This document shows, piece by piece, positions 35,043 to 46,882 of a stretch of DNA of 64,000 nt. Source of the stretch: Scilla litardierei (lineage: Eukaryota; Streptophyta; Magnoliopsida; Asparagales; Asparagaceae). The DNA lies in NCBI GenBank assembly GCA_030789695.1, contig CM061130.1:14375860-14439859 (forward strand), written 5' to 3'. The position numbers and the translations under genes are program-made. Under the pieces are notes generated by a model. It was not told where the DNA came from, did not search any database, and saw only the letters and a list, made by a program, of their open reading frames with translations. Within the stretch, counting starts at the first letter, position 1. Each line of letters starts with the position of its first letter.

Positions 35043-36874
35043 ACCCTTACTCTATGCCTTCATCAAGATAGTGAAAAGCTGCGGCAGTATAACATAAGAG
35101 TGCGGCAAAACAAAAGAGCATCAAGTTTTTTATTAAAAATTCCCTAGGCCAAAGCCTCTTCTCCAAAGCTTCACACAACTTAAAGCCTTTCCCATCTTCG
35201 TCAACAACTCACACAAAGGAGGCCTCGCCGCTAACAAGCATAAAAAAGGAGACCCACGCATCTGGGTACTTCCGACTGATACCCAGAGGAGAGCCGCTCC
35301 AATCAAGAACCTTAACGTTTGCCATCGACAAGCCATTCCAAGAGGCCATCCAACGCTGGTCATCCAAGTCACCGACGAACGAAAAAGTTGAAGCCTCCGT
35401 CGACGTCAACTACCACAACACCCTCAAGTTGCCATCGCCACTTTCTTCATCACAAGAAATCCGAGACGATGACAAGCTCTCCGATGTGCTGTCAAAGTTC
35501 ATCACCTTGGGGGATCACCGTGTGTCAACGACCCATACTGCCAACATCAACTTCGTGCTGTCACGGAGGAGGGATCTGCTGTCGTAAACACTCAGGTCGA
35601 CGTCGTATTCAACGAGAAGCCCACACATCGAAGAAGCTATTGTACGGAGATCGCCGCTGCACAAAGGCCGCTGTCACCGTAAAGCCTAAGATCCACGCCG
35701 TCGAAGTCCTGCTGTCGTAAGACGTCGAAGTCGAGTCGTTAGGAGAGCAGCCACCATCGGAGAAGTTTGCGCATCACCAGAGAATCAAGACACTGACGCC
35801 TGCATGCCGGAGAAGTCAGAGAAGATCACGCCTATCGCCATCGAAGAGGAGACGAAGCTGTTGGAGTCGGAAAGCTGCTCGCTGTTGCTCACCGCCGGTG
35901 AAGAGATCCTCACGTCGAAGAGGAGAGACGTGACGCTGTGGAAATAGTCGTCATTGTATCTGCCACACGCCGCTGTCGAAGAGTCACCGAGGGAGCCCTC
36001 CATCTAGGAGAGCATCGTGGTCGTTGCAGGCGAAGAACGTCGCCGCAGAGGACATTGTCGAATTCGCCAGTGAAGTTGAATGCTGTCTGCTGTATGCCCT
36101 AAAACGAACCAACGACGGAGAAGGCGAAAGCGAAACGGAATCAACGGTGGCGATTGGAGGTAACAGATTACGTGAAAATGAACCTCGTGCTGATGTGGAC
36201 GAAGTGCTGCTACGTGAAATCAAAAACGAAAAGCAAAGAAAACATTGCTGACGTGGAAAATTTTAAGGGAATTGCTGAGCGCACAGACTGCTTATAATTC
36301 AATCTGAACTTGGATTGCTATACACACAGAACAGTGTACAACTTGACATCCAGGAGTCAGATTGAGACACCGTTTGTATCAGATTGGAGCTGACGACGTG
36401 CTGATTCATAGAGACGACTACACTGACACGACTGAGCATTTCTAAACCCTTTACTCTTTATATTCATGTCTTAGTGAAACGTTCTCTGTAGGGGGAAACT
36501 TTACCTATATTCTGTTACTATTTTAGACTTGTCTGGTTGGGGCGAGACAAGGGTCTTGACGTGTTGTAGCAGTCAAGATGCGCATTTACTAAGTTGATAG
36601 AGTTCTGCACTTTGTTGAGTGTGGTACTGTCTAGGTGGGGAGTTGACGCTCGGACCCCACTGTAGGTGTACGGAAGGAACTTATTAATGCTAGTATTTGC
36701 TTGGGCTGGACGTAGGTCGTTGGTGCGACCGAACCAGGGTATATCTATGCGTACTCTGTGATTGTCTCTTATTTACTCTGGTTGTGCCTGTAACTGCATG
36801 TGATTTCTCGTGGGCTGCGCGAGAATTTTTTTATTAGCCTATTCACCCCCCTAGGCTAGGATGCAGATCCAACA
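35043..36874 (+). repeat. Sirevirus-type LTR, right-hand part
   Basis: The end resembles the Sirevirus-like LTR at 15761-17499: a 'tattcacccccctag' block close to the terminus and a final CCAACA at 36869-36874. Upstream, 35300-36250 is rich in GTCGAAG and CGTCGACG words, and overlapping short frames on both strands there have no recognisable domain. The left boundary is the end of the gag-only Copia at 35042, so I infer that Copia inserted into this LTR. Whether it was a solo LTR or part of a full element cannot be seen. Confidence 0.5.
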
Positions 36875-37472
36875 AATCTCACACAGAGATACCTTACACA
36901 GAGGATTTTGTCCTTCACAAGAACCAAACCAACCCTACACAAGGGTTAAACTCCCACACAGAGAATTACTAACTCCCACTCAAAGAATTAGGGTTAGCCC
37001 AACACTAGGACACTAAACTCCCACAAAGAGAGTTATTCCTACAAAAAGAATATCTAATTCCCATAAAGAGAATTAGGGTTTCAAAGAAACACAAAGTAAA
37101 ACAAATACTCTTACATATGCCTTGAGGTGAACTTACCCATTAATAAATGCAAGGCATAGAAGAGGATCTGCAAGTGATGAGATTTTGCTTGAAAGCACTT
37201 GGATGATCTCCCTTGAGCTTGACTTCAATGCATGAAGGAGAGAATGAGCTCTAAGAGGAAAATGAGAGAGTTTGAAAGTGGCTTAATTAAACTCTAATGA
37301 TTTTCAATAGCTTCAAGAAAGTTCTAATGAACTTAGTCCTCTCATATATATATGAACCCTATATGAACTCTCAAAACCCAAGGAAATAGCCAAAAACAAA
37401 AAGCTGTAACGGCTAGAATCTGGGCAAAAACGTCATCGACAGTCGACTGAAGAACAAATGACAGTCGACCGT
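36875..37472 (-). repeat. Minus-strand Sirevirus-type LTR, R/U5 part
   Basis: Read on the minus strand it has CAGTCGACTG palindromes (37432-37470), a TATATATA box (about 37341-37351), then a U5-like segment with 'ctctgtgtg' and 'gtgggagtt' repeats, matching the architecture of the Sirevirus LTR at 15761-17499. It continues at 44198-45251 beyond the Tat element. Confidence 0.6.
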
Positions 37473-38209
37473 TGTTAATGCCAAAATTGACCAGTACAGT
37501 TGTCAAGCTGACGGAGACCCGAAGCGCTGAGCTGGAGCCTAGTCAACCTTCAGAGTGGGACCCTCAGTTGGAGGAACCGGGGTCGGTGGTTGATGGTTGA
37601 TGATGGTACGACCGTCGATCGGCCTAGGTACGACAGTCGGTTTGGTCGTTCGAGGTTGAAGAGCTTGATATCGACCTTGGACGTTGGATGGCGATCATCG
37701 ATCTGCATCACAGGGAGTCGTTAGGGGGGTCAGATCTGGGTTCTGACCCAAATCCCTTCCGATGCTTAAGTTAGTAAGAAACTTAAGGAAGAGAGGGAGC
37801 TTGGCGTAGTTGAGATCGATCCACTGAGGTTCGTCTCGAGGCTAACAACGCAAGCTCGAATATAGAAATGGAGATATAAGAAGATAGAGTTCTATGTATT
37901 AGCACTCGTACCTTGAAGATGGAAACCGCTTTACCTTTGTCTGTCGACCTATTTATAGGTAGTTCTTCCTTGATGAGGTGTAACCGCCCCTCATTGATTA
38001 TGACACGATTTCTCTGGGATTCGAGCTAACGGTTGCCATTAATTCGGCCACATTAACTCCTCCTTGAATGTTGGCACCAGTCGAATGGTTGACTAACCCG
38101 TTTGACTGACTAAGTTGCAGCCCGCTTAGAGTGCTGGGGTAGTGGGTCACGGATGATATACGGGTCGGGTAAGCGGATACCCAATCGGGTTAATATCCAT
38201 GCACTAACA
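37473..38209 (-). repeat. Tat-like 3' LTR
   Basis: 737 bp, homologous to 43460-44197. On the minus strand it is preceded by a G-rich run (CTGGGGCACAAATGATGG) acting as a probable polypurine primer. Confidence 0.85.
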
Positions 38210-38415
38210 ATGGCCACCATCATTTGTGCCCCAGGAGTCACGCTGACTGGGACCGAATGATGTGTAGTCTTCTTAAATGCACACAGCTTTCAAAATATTT
38301 GATTTGATATGTGCCGTCAAAACCCCTTCACCTTTGGAGCGATCTCCGCCATTTCTGGTGGCCGGTTTTGGACACATGGCCTGCATCGGGGGCTTGGCAG
38401 TTGAGTTTCTTAACA

Positions 38416-38421
38416 TATAAG
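38416..38421 (+). promoter_or_regulatory. Candidate TATA box of the antisense gene
   Basis: TATAAG lies about 155 bp upstream of the first ATG (38575) of the plus-strand gene inside the minus-strand element. Confidence 0.35.
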
Positions 38422-38574
38422 AGAGTTCTGAAGAGAAAGACTGAAATTCTCCAGCATCATCTTCTTCCTCGCTTTGCTTGCTTGCTTCCTCGTCGCTTCT
38501 CTCGGAGATCGCCTGCTCTTTCCCAAGGTATCTCTTTTTCTTCGATCTTGACTCTCTTAACAGGTTGGTCATAC

Positions 38575-40850
38575 ATGTTTGCTCCGGTGGTGTTCAATGT
38601 ACCGACCCTCGAGGAGCTAGCGGAGCGCCTTCGGCCCCCTCGCATTGTGGAAGTTCCTGGAAAGGGGAAAGTAATTTGAGTTAAGCCCGACCTTCCCATT
38701 TGTCGTATGGATCGGAAGTCAAAAGCTCCTAGAGTTATCTTAGACATGGCCCCTAGGTTCTCCCTTGACCTGACCGCCGAGGTTTGGCGAGGCTGCCTCG
38801 GCAAACCCTTTAGGGTTAGGGTGCCTGATCCAGATGAGAGAGTGTGTTTCCCGCGGAAGAAGGAGGTTGGAGTGTATCTTAAGTCTTTCAGCTTAGGACT
38901 TCGATTCCCCCTTCACCCCTTCATTATCGAGATTTTGTGTTCCTCGGAGCTTTCTCTCTGTAGACTTGCTCCTTACTCCTTCCCTCCCTTGGTGGGTTTT
39001 ATCGAGCTGTGTGAGCTTTGTGGAGTCTGTCCGACCCTTGGATTGTTCGGGTACTTCTTTAGGATAGTCGCTGACCCTCGTCGAGTGTGGTATCACATAG
39101 TTGCTCGCCCGGGTACTAGGCTCATATATGACCTCCTGGTTTCTGACCCTGGGTGGTCAGACACCTTCGTGTTTGTCACTCTACCCGACCTGGGTCCGTT
39201 GCTCAATGGTTGGAGTTCCCCGAACCCCGAGCTTGTGAGGGAGTCTCGTCTGTCCCTGGAGCAAGTCAGAGCCGGGTTGTCACCGAGCAAGGACGTGGAG
39301 GTGAAGGCTCTTCTGAATCGACCTAGAGAAGATAGATCGATTCACTATTTGCTAGATGACCATACGATAAAGATCCTTCTATGGTGCCCAGGTAAGGTAT
39401 TCCGAATCGATGTCCTTATCTTCGCCACTTACGGTACTTATCTTCGTTGTCTATAGATATGACCAACGACAGCCGACGTAGCAGCGAGTCCAGCCTGGAC
39501 CGGGTCTGGAGGGAGCAGAGGAAGAAGACAAGGACGGTCGAGAGGTCAGGCGCTCGGAACGTAGAGGGGTCGGACTCTCGGTCCCCCCTCCCCGTCCACC
39601 AGAGCTCCTCCCCTGAAGGAGGAGTGACCAGACGAGCGTCCATGCCTCCTTCTCGAGCCTCTTTGAGGAAGGCCTCAAGCTGGCCTCCCCCACAATCCCC
39701 AGCTTCCCTGGCTTCTGTCATGGTTGGAGCTGCACCATTGATTGTCGACGTCGATTCTACTGACTCGTCGAGCCGACATGGGGAGTCGGTCAGAAAAGGG
39801 AGATTCCCTCTCACGAAGAGGAGGGGTCCCCGAAGAGGAGGCAAGTGGTCGAAGAAGACCCCATGGGGAAGGGCAAGGGAGCCACTCCCCTTGGGATTCC
39901 AGAGGTGGTGGAGACCTTGTCGACTCCTCAGGTCCCCATGACGCCCTTTGTGGATCTGTGGCCGCAGGGGGACATCATGTTGCCTACTCCATTGGGCGGC
40001 TCAATTCTTGGGGAGTTCGATCGAGCGCTCATGCTCAATCGGCTTTCGATTAGGCCCGTGGGACCAATCGAAGGTGATCTTCATCAGCTCCCATTTCCCA
40101 TCAGCAAGGAGGAGTCGGCCCTGACGGATTTTGGGACGATGGCCAGAGTGGTGGAGAACTCGATCCTCCCCAAGGATTCAGAGTTCCTGCAGAAGCTAGA
40201 CCTAGAGCGGATGGCTAACTTCTTCGTCAGGAGCGGGTATCAGGTATGTCGCATGAGCCCCAGTTTTTTGGTATCCAACTTGGTCGATGTTCTTGTCTGA
40301 TCTTCATTTTGTTTGCAGATGTCCATTCTTGGGGCTGCGCTGCATCGCCAGGCTGTTGACTTGATCGATGGAGGTCGGCAGGCGACGGACGCGGATCGTA
40401 GAGCCCTTGGCATCGAGACATGGGCGGAGGAGGCAAAGGAAACATTGGGGAAGACCCTTGCTGACAAAGCAGCGGTCGAGTAGGAGGCAAGGAAGGTAAA
40501 AGACAGCCTTTCATCGCTGTCGACCATCCACAGGTCTACCGAGCTTCAGTGGCAGATGGAGAGGGCCCATCTCAAAGAGGAGCTCGACGCTTTCAAGAAG
40601 GAGATGGTCGAGCTTCAGACCAGAGTCTTCGACCTAGAGAGGTGGGTAGAGGCCAGCCAGGTGTAGAAGTCGAGCTCCAAACCAAAGTTGTAGAGCTCGA
40701 GGAGGCTGTCGTGAAGGAGAAGACCGAGCTGATTGCTAAAGTCACGAAGGGAGGCCTTCACGAGCATTTTGGTGTCAGGGAGCACTCCCACTCCCTCTTA
40801 GGTTTTAGGCTGTCTTTGGTAATCCTGAATTTTGTAATTTTCCCGATTTG
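38575..40850 (+). pseudogene. Antisense extra gene in Tat element (gypsy-type 'transposase' domain), spliced
   Basis: Read antisense to pol. Exon 1 (38575-39391) begins MFAPVVFNVPTLEELAERL and carries a conserved plant domain (FPLHPFIIEIL, then RRVWYHIVARPG) like the 'putative gypsy type transposon' domain of Tat-lineage extra ORFs. Intron 1 is 39392-39456 (GTAAGG to CTATAG). Exon 2 (39457-40243) is Ser/Arg-rich. Intron 2 is 40244-40318 (GTATGT to TTTGCAG). Exon 3 encodes a coiled coil (QWQMERAHLKEELDAF). Both introns join the frames correctly: phase 1, then phase 0. Lesions are TGA 38677-38679, a frameshift near 39840, and TAG at 40481, 40664 and 40691. Function is unknown. Antisense extra ORFs are documented for Tat-lineage elements. 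Confidence 0.72.
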
Positions 40851-41009
40851 AAATCGATGAAGAAGAAACTTTTTGTTGCTTTATTCTTTTTATCCAAAAA
40901 AATTATTTCTGCTACGCGTGTATGGCCCCTCGACGACCTAATTTGAAAGAACATAGAAATCCTTAAGCAAGTTATGTCGTGGATAGGTTAGGTGTCATCA
41001 CCATAAATC

Positions 41010-41410
41010 ACGCTCCTTTGGTCGTATGGTAGCAAGGGGCGTGGCCCTTCCGTCTGACGAAGGTCGTTCGGTGGCGAGGGGCATGTACCCTTCGACTTAC
41101 GACCGACAGAGGCCGTTCGGTGGAAAAGGGCATGTCCCCTTCGATTTACAGCCAACGGAGGTCGTTCGGTGATGAGGGACATGGACCCTTCGACTTACGG
41201 ACGACAGAAGCCATTCGGTGGTGAGGGGCATGGCCCCTTCGACTTACGGCCGACGAAGGTCATTCGATGGTGAGGGGCATGTTTCATTTGACTTACGGTC
41301 GATGAAGGTCGTTCGGTGGTGAGGGGCATGGCCCCTTCGACTTACGATCGACGAAGGTCATTCGGTGGCGAGGGGCATGGCTCCTTCGACTTACGACCAA
41401 CGAAGGTCGT
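41010..41410. repeat. 49-bp tandem repeat, about 8 copies
   Basis: Unit contains TTCGGTGGTGAGGGGCATGG and CTTCGACTTACG. Successive TTCGGTG starts near 41116, 41165 and 41214 are 49 bp apart. It lies between the end of pol (41508) and the antisense gene, the 3' non-coding part of the element. Confidence 0.85.
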
Positions 41411-41507
41411 CACGGCTGATGTTGAGGAGCGATCCATTTCACATTCATAATGATCATGCATATGATACGAAGTGAACGATCGATCTACCTCTTTAGTACA
41501 ACCACTG

Positions 41508-42480
41508 TTAGCACTTTCGTAGATGTTCTGGGTCCCAAGGATGAGGAAGCTCCTCGCCGTCTAAAGTGGCGAGTTGGTAGGTGGTAGGACAGAGTACGTC
41601 GATCACTGTGTAGGGCTCCTTCCATACTGCAACCAGCCTTCCCTTCTCGAGGACCTTGGGACAGAGAGCGGCCTTGTGCAGTACAAAGTCTCCCATATGG
41701 AAATTATGTTCATGAGCTTTCGAGTTGAAGCGCCATGCCATGCGCCCATTTCGTTTGGTGATGATCGCCAATACTCGTTCACTGACCTAGTCCCCGGTTG
41801 TAGGTCGAACTCAAGGTACTCTAAGTTTATTTCTTCATTTTAATATCGGAGACAAAGTGGCCGCTCATTGACCTTGATGGGGACGATGGTCTTGCATCCA
41901 TAGTCCAGCATGAAGGGCATCTCCCATGTCGGGGTTTTGTGGGTCGTTCAGTACGACCGTAATATGCCGTGGATCTGATCTTTGAGGATTTCTGGGCAGG
42001 TAGAGTATCATCGGGCGTACTCATCGGCATCTTTGAACACCGTTGGCTAGAAATATCCTTGTCTCACAGCCTTCATAGTTATAAACTTTCCACGGTAATG
42101 GTTCCTGCAGCCGCCCTCGCGGATCTCTCGGATCATATCACGTGATTCCTGCGGGGCTAAGCATTTAAGATGAGGGAAGAGGTCGTACCTAGTCCATTGT
42201 CTTCTGTACCATGAACTATCCAATAGGACGAACCTCAGATTTTCTTGCCTCCACTGGGTCGATCCTGTGTCTCCACATGGTCTTTTTCGTGTCCGAGCAG
42301 CGGATCCATCCATGCGACTCCCTGATCGAGGCTTGGAGGCTCTTGCAGCAGCCTGTTGGGATGAGGTAGATGTCGTACGTACCCGATTCGACCGGGCCCA
42401 ACTGGGATTAGACGACCAACTGCTGACAGGGCATCAACTCGATAATTCCTCGACCTTGGAGCGTACTGAACCTCGGCGTG
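41508..42480 (-). pseudogene. Tat-like RNase H/integrase remnants
   Basis: On the minus strand an H2C2-type integrase finger is readable at about 42190-42050 (LKCLAPQESRDMIREIREG, then CRNHYRGKF, then AVRQGYF). A scrambled segment follows at 42030-41830 with no readable D,D-35-E core. The C-terminal domain at 41771-41508 is clear (FHMGDFVLHKA, WKEPYTVIDVL, TYQLATLDGEELP, WDPEHLRK). The reading frame changes several times. Catalytic integrase cannot be made. Confidence 0.75.
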
Positions 42481-42704
42481 TGTGAAGGTGGAGAGCTCAG
42501 TTTTATGAACCTATACGTTACTCCGCATTGGGTCAACGTGAGCCTCGATGTCAAGGTTGATGGGCGACGAGGCTGGGGTCACTGAATAGTTGGACCACTC
42601 TCACCCCAAAGGCTCGAGTCAATTGGGGTTTGTTGATGGCCGCCTCATATCCCACACCATTGTTGGTGGCTTGGAAATCGGAGCGAAGAGTGTATTCGAA
42701 TTGG

Positions 42705-43400
42705 TCACCCCTGGAGGTTTTGGATGATTATTCCGGCCCCGCTCCCAGCTTGTGTGGATGAACCTTCGGCTTGTATGATCCAGGTTCTATCTTGCCCATC
42801 CGATGCCTCTGGGGTCCGAAACTTGATCATCTGGTGGAAGGTCGAGACCACCACTTCTATGGCGTTCAGCAGCAGTCTTCTGATAATCCCATTGCATACC
42901 GAGTTGATCTTTACCACCATAAAGTTGGTTAGGCGAGTGATCTGTTGAGGGTACGTATCGAGGATCACCGATAAGGTGGTGACCGCATGCTATCGGAGCG
43001 GAGTGCCCGATGAATCCTACCAAGGGTCCTGTGCAAGGTGTCAACCCTTCGGACGATATCTTCATCCTCTCCAGCGTGGTGACGAAGAGTATGTCACACG
43101 AGCTTTCGGTGTCAACGAGTAACCTTTTCATGGCGATCTCTTTGATCGTGGTTGTGATAACCACGGCATCATTGTTTGGTAGCTCCACCCCTTCCAGATC
43201 TTCGTCCGAGAAGGAGATAGGAGGTGTTGAGTATCTGGAGCGCTTTCGTCCCACGGAGACTGTCATCAATCTCCTAGCGTAGGAGCTTTGGATGGAGGTT
43301 GATAGCTCCGGGTGCAGGGGACCTCCCGTTATCATGTTGGTGATCCCGACACTGCGGGATCCTGCAGCAACCTCGGAGGATGTGGTTGGGTGAGTCGGTA
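42705..43400 (-). pseudogene. Tat-like protease joined directly to RNase H start (RT deleted)
   Basis: On the minus strand ISFSDEDLEGVELPNNDAV leads into the aspartic protease box, here LLVDTESSCDILF where DTG is expected. The protease C-terminal part continues (RLTNFMVVKINSVCNG) across a frame change, and within a few dozen codons reaches an RNase H-like SSTQAGSGAGIIIQ. In intact relatives the whole RT lies between these two. Upstream only about 60 codons separate the PBS from protease, so gag is also gone. Confidence 0.72.
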
Positions 43401-43436
43401 TACTCGACTGTTCGTCGAGGGGGATGTCGACTCGTA

Positions 43437-43457
43437 GTTTCCCACAGACGGCGCCAA
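43437..43457 (-). promoter_or_regulatory. Tat-type primer binding site
   Basis: The minus strand reads TTGGCGCCGTCTGTGGGAAA directly after the LTR end. TGGCGCCGTCTGTGGG is the common site in this lineage. Confidence 0.85.
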
Positions 43458-43459
43458 AC

Positions 43460-44197
43460 TGTTAAGGCTAAAATTGACCGGTATAGTTGTCAAGCTGACA
43501 GAGACCCGAAGCACTGAGCTGGAGCCTGGTCAGCCTTCCGAGTGGGACCCTCAGTTGGAGGAACCTGTGTCGGTGGTTGATGGTTGATGATGGTACGACC
43601 GTCGATCAGGCCTAGGTACGACAGTCGGTTTGGTCGTTCGAGGTTGAAGAGCTCGATATCGACCTTGGGCATTGGATGGAGATCATCGATCTGCACCATA
43701 GGGAGTCGTTAGGGGGGTCAGATCAGGGTTCCAACCCAAATCCCCTCCGATGCTTAAGTTAGTAAGGAACTTAAGGAAGAGAGGGAGCTTGGCGTAGCTG
43801 AGATCGATCCACTGAGGTTCGTCTCGAGGCTAACGACGTAAGATTAAATATATAAATGGAGATATAAGATGATAGAGTTCTATGTATTAGCACTCGTACC
43901 TTGACGATGTAACCCCATTTACCTTTGTCCATCGACCTATTTTTAGGTAGTTCTTCCTTGATGAGGCGTAACCGCCCCTCATTGATACTGCACTATCTTC
44001 TCTGGGATTCGAGCTAACGGTTGCCATTAATTCGGCCCCATTAACTCCTCCTTGAATGTTGGCACCAGTCGAACGGTTGCCTGACCCGTTCGACTGACTC
44101 AGTCACAAACCGCTTAGAGTGCGGGGGTAGCGGGTTGTGGATGATATACGGGTCGGGTAAGCGGATACCCAATCGGGTTAGTATCTATTCACTAACA
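43460..44197 (-). repeat. Tat-like 5' LTR
   Basis: 738 bp partner of 37473-38209. Dozens of substitutions by eye make this insertion older than the Sirevirus at 5783. Confidence 0.85.
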
Positions 44198-45251
44198 ATT
44201 GTCCAACGGCTAAATAATTCCCAATGGTTATAATTTGAGCCAAGACAATCGACTAATGAAGACTATACAGTCGAGTGTATAAAGGACAAGCGCTTGTAAA
44301 TCCATCAGCAGGCGACTGCTGCAGTGGATGGATAAACCAGAGAGATGCAACTTTCGCACTTACGCCTTTCAGACGACTGATGACCATTTCACATGTGACT
44401 GTAAATATATAGGCGACTGTAAATACTTCATCAGTCGACTGTCTGGCAAATTGGGATGAAGCCCAGAAAATGCAAGTTGCGCACATGCGACTGTAGATCA
44501 ATTCCCAGACGAATGTAGAAACACATGCGACTGTAAATTGAACATCAATCGACTAAAGCGAAAAGCTCAAGAAGAGTCAATAAAAATGTTGACTTGAGCT
44601 GTGCACTATAGTCGACTGTAGAAGGCTCAACATGCACCTGGAATCACCCTGTCGACTGTAAAACCTTCATCAGGCAATTGTTGGAGAGCCAAAGACTCCA
44701 ATTGAGTCTTTGGGCAAGATGAACCTATTGGGTTGGATTCTATGATAATCCTAAGGCTCACTAAGATGGTTAAATGCATATGTATGAGAGTATGACCATC
44801 TATCAAGGCATTACAATAATCCTAGACTCAAAAAGAGAAATACAAGTAATAGAAATTACATGGATTACAAATTGCATCTCCTAGAGTCTAAGTCTTCATG
44901 CTCACGATACCTTGATGCTCCCAATCATCTACAAGCTTTGGCACCCCTTGATGAGCTTCCCTTCATCAAGCTCCAAGCTTTGTCATTGCTCCTCTAGATG
45001 TCCATCCATCATCATGCTCCAAGCTGTGGCTTCATTAGATGATCTTCATGACTTCATCCAAGCTTGAGCAGACCATCACTCTTGGAGGTATTTAAGATAT
45101 CCCTTGTAATATCCTCCAAGCATTATGCTTTGTCTCATCAATATATAATCATAAAGATAAACTGAGATTAAAACATAAGATTGATTAGCACACTAACATA
45201 ATGTATTGATCATCATCAAAACAACGTTAATCTTGAACCCAAGAACTAACA
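44198..45251 (-). repeat. Minus-strand Sirevirus-type LTR, U3 part
   Basis: The minus strand starts TGTTAGTTCTTGGG at 45251. U3 contains a cluster of CAGTCGACTG-type palindromes and half-sites (44226-44690, at least ten). Next to 45251 the Ale-like RT reading begins at once, so this LTR inserted into that gene. Confidence 0.65.
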
Positions 45252-46882
45252 GATATCGATCCACGCTCTCTAGCAGAATGTAAACGCAGAGAGAATTGGA
45301 CAAAGTGGAACGAGGCAATAGGAGTAGAGTTGGATTCACTCTTGAAACGCAAAGTATTTGGACCTGTAGTCCCAACACCAAAAGGTGTAAAACCTGTGGG
45401 CTATAAATAGGTATTCATAAGAAAGAAAAATAAAAATAATCAGATCGTACGCTACAAAGCGGGCCTTGTTGCACAAGGCTTTTCCCAATGTCTGTGAATA
45501 GATTATGAAGATGCATACTCTCCGGTCATGGATGCGATCACTTTTCAATTTATAGTTAGCTTAACAGCTACGGAAGGCCTAGATATGCAGCTCATAGACG
45601 TTGTGACTGCATACCTATATGGTAATATAGATAAAGATATCTATATGAAACTTCAGGATGGTTATAAATTACCAACAAAAATGACAAATAGACCTCGGGA
45701 CGTCTATTCTGTTAAACTGCAAAGATCACTATGTGGTCTAAAACAATCGTGAAGAATGTGGTATAACAGACTCAGTGAATTCCTTGTGCAGTAAGAATTC
45801 ACCAATAATAAAGTCTGCCCTTGCATCTTCACAAGAGCAAATGGAACATAATTTGTCTTCATTGTCGTCTACATAGACGATTTAAATCTCATAGGATCTT
45901 TCAAAGAGATATATGAGATATCCAATAGCCTCACAAAGACTTTTGAGATGAAAGACCTTGGCAAAACCAGATACTGCCTTGGCTTACAAATAGAACACCT
46001 CAGAGAGGAATCCTGTTACATCAATCCACTTACACAAGGAAATTGCTGAAAAATTTTCAAATGGACAAATGTCACTAGCTGAGTACACCAATGGTCGTTA
46101 GATCATTGGATGTTCATAAAGACACCTTCCGTCCGCTGGAAGAGGGGGAGGAAACACTTGGTCCTGAAGTATCGTACCTAAGTGCCATTGGAGCACTCAT
46201 CTATCTAGAAAACTGCACGCGTCCCGATATAGCGTTCGTAGTAAACCTACTAGTCAGATACAGTTCAACGCCCACAAAGCGCCACTGGAACGGAGTGAAG
46301 CACCTCCTGCGCTACCTCCAAGGGCCAGTCGATCTGGGACTATACTATAAGAAAGGCGTATCCTCCAACTTAATTGGTTTTACAGATGCAAGATACAGAT
46401 CAGATCCCCACACCGCAAAATCCCAGACTGGTTTTGTATTCACCTACGACGGGACGTCCATTTCATGGAGATCTGTGAAGCAGACCTTGACAGTAACCTC
46501 ATCCAACCACTCTGAACTCATTGCGATCCATGAAGCTAGCATAAAATGCTTTTGGCTACGTTCCATCATTCACCACATCCTAGTGACGATCGGTCTAAAG
46601 AAGGGTGACCTTGAACCAACCGCCATGTTCGAAGACAATGCAGCCTACATAGCTCAACTACGAGGTGGCTACATCAAGGTTGACAGGACGAAGCACATCT
46701 CCCTTAAGCTTTTCTGGACGTACAAACTACACGAAGATAAACAGATCGACAATCGGCAAATCCGGTCTTTCAACAACCTGGCAGATCTATTCACTAAAGC
46801 ACTACCTCGATGTACCTTTAGAAAACTTGTAATTCGGATGAGACAGTTGAGAGACTTAAAGCTTGAAGCTTGTACACAATAG
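45252..46882 (+). pseudogene. Ale/Retrofit-like Copia RT-RNase H, 5'-truncated
   Basis: Starts mid-RT (DPRSLAECKRRENWTKWNEA) where the LTR insertion ends. Stops and shifts are frequent to about 46090. The YIDD catalytic box is readable near 45871-45882 (VVYIDDLNLIG). From 46091 a clean 263-residue frame covers RNase H: CTRPDIAFVVNLL, then GFTDARYRSD, SNHSELIAIHEAS and DLFTKALPRCTF. The RNase H acid site TDA is kept. Gag, protease, integrase and the RT start are presumably left of the window across the nested insertions. Confidence 0.82.

Larger units (their letters stand above)
37473..44197 (-). mobile_element. Tat-like Ty3/Gypsy element with antisense gene (minus strand)
   Basis: LTRs 37473-38209 (737 bp) and 43460-44197 (738 bp) are clearly homologous and both run TGTTA to TAACA. 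The PBS TGGCGCCGTCTGTGGG (minus strand, about 43438-43456) adjoins the right LTR, so the element reads leftward. Protease, an RNase H start, an integrase zinc finger and an integrase C-terminal domain are present. Gag, the RT and most of the integrase core are missing. Flanks ACCGT (37468-37472) and ATTGT (44198-44202) may be a 5-bp target duplication altered by two C-to-T changes. It sits in the palindrome cluster of the minus-strand Sirevirus-type LTR. Confidence 0.82.

Noticed and set aside
35319..36251. Overlapping frames of 70-130 codons on both strands around 35.3-36.25 kb
   Set aside because: No recognisable domain. Frames arise from GTCGAAG-rich LTR-like sequence. Described as LTR instead.
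38528..38562. Possible 35-nt intron in the 5' leader of the antisense Tat gene
   Set aside because: GT and AG ends are present, but 35 nt is too short for normal plant splicing.
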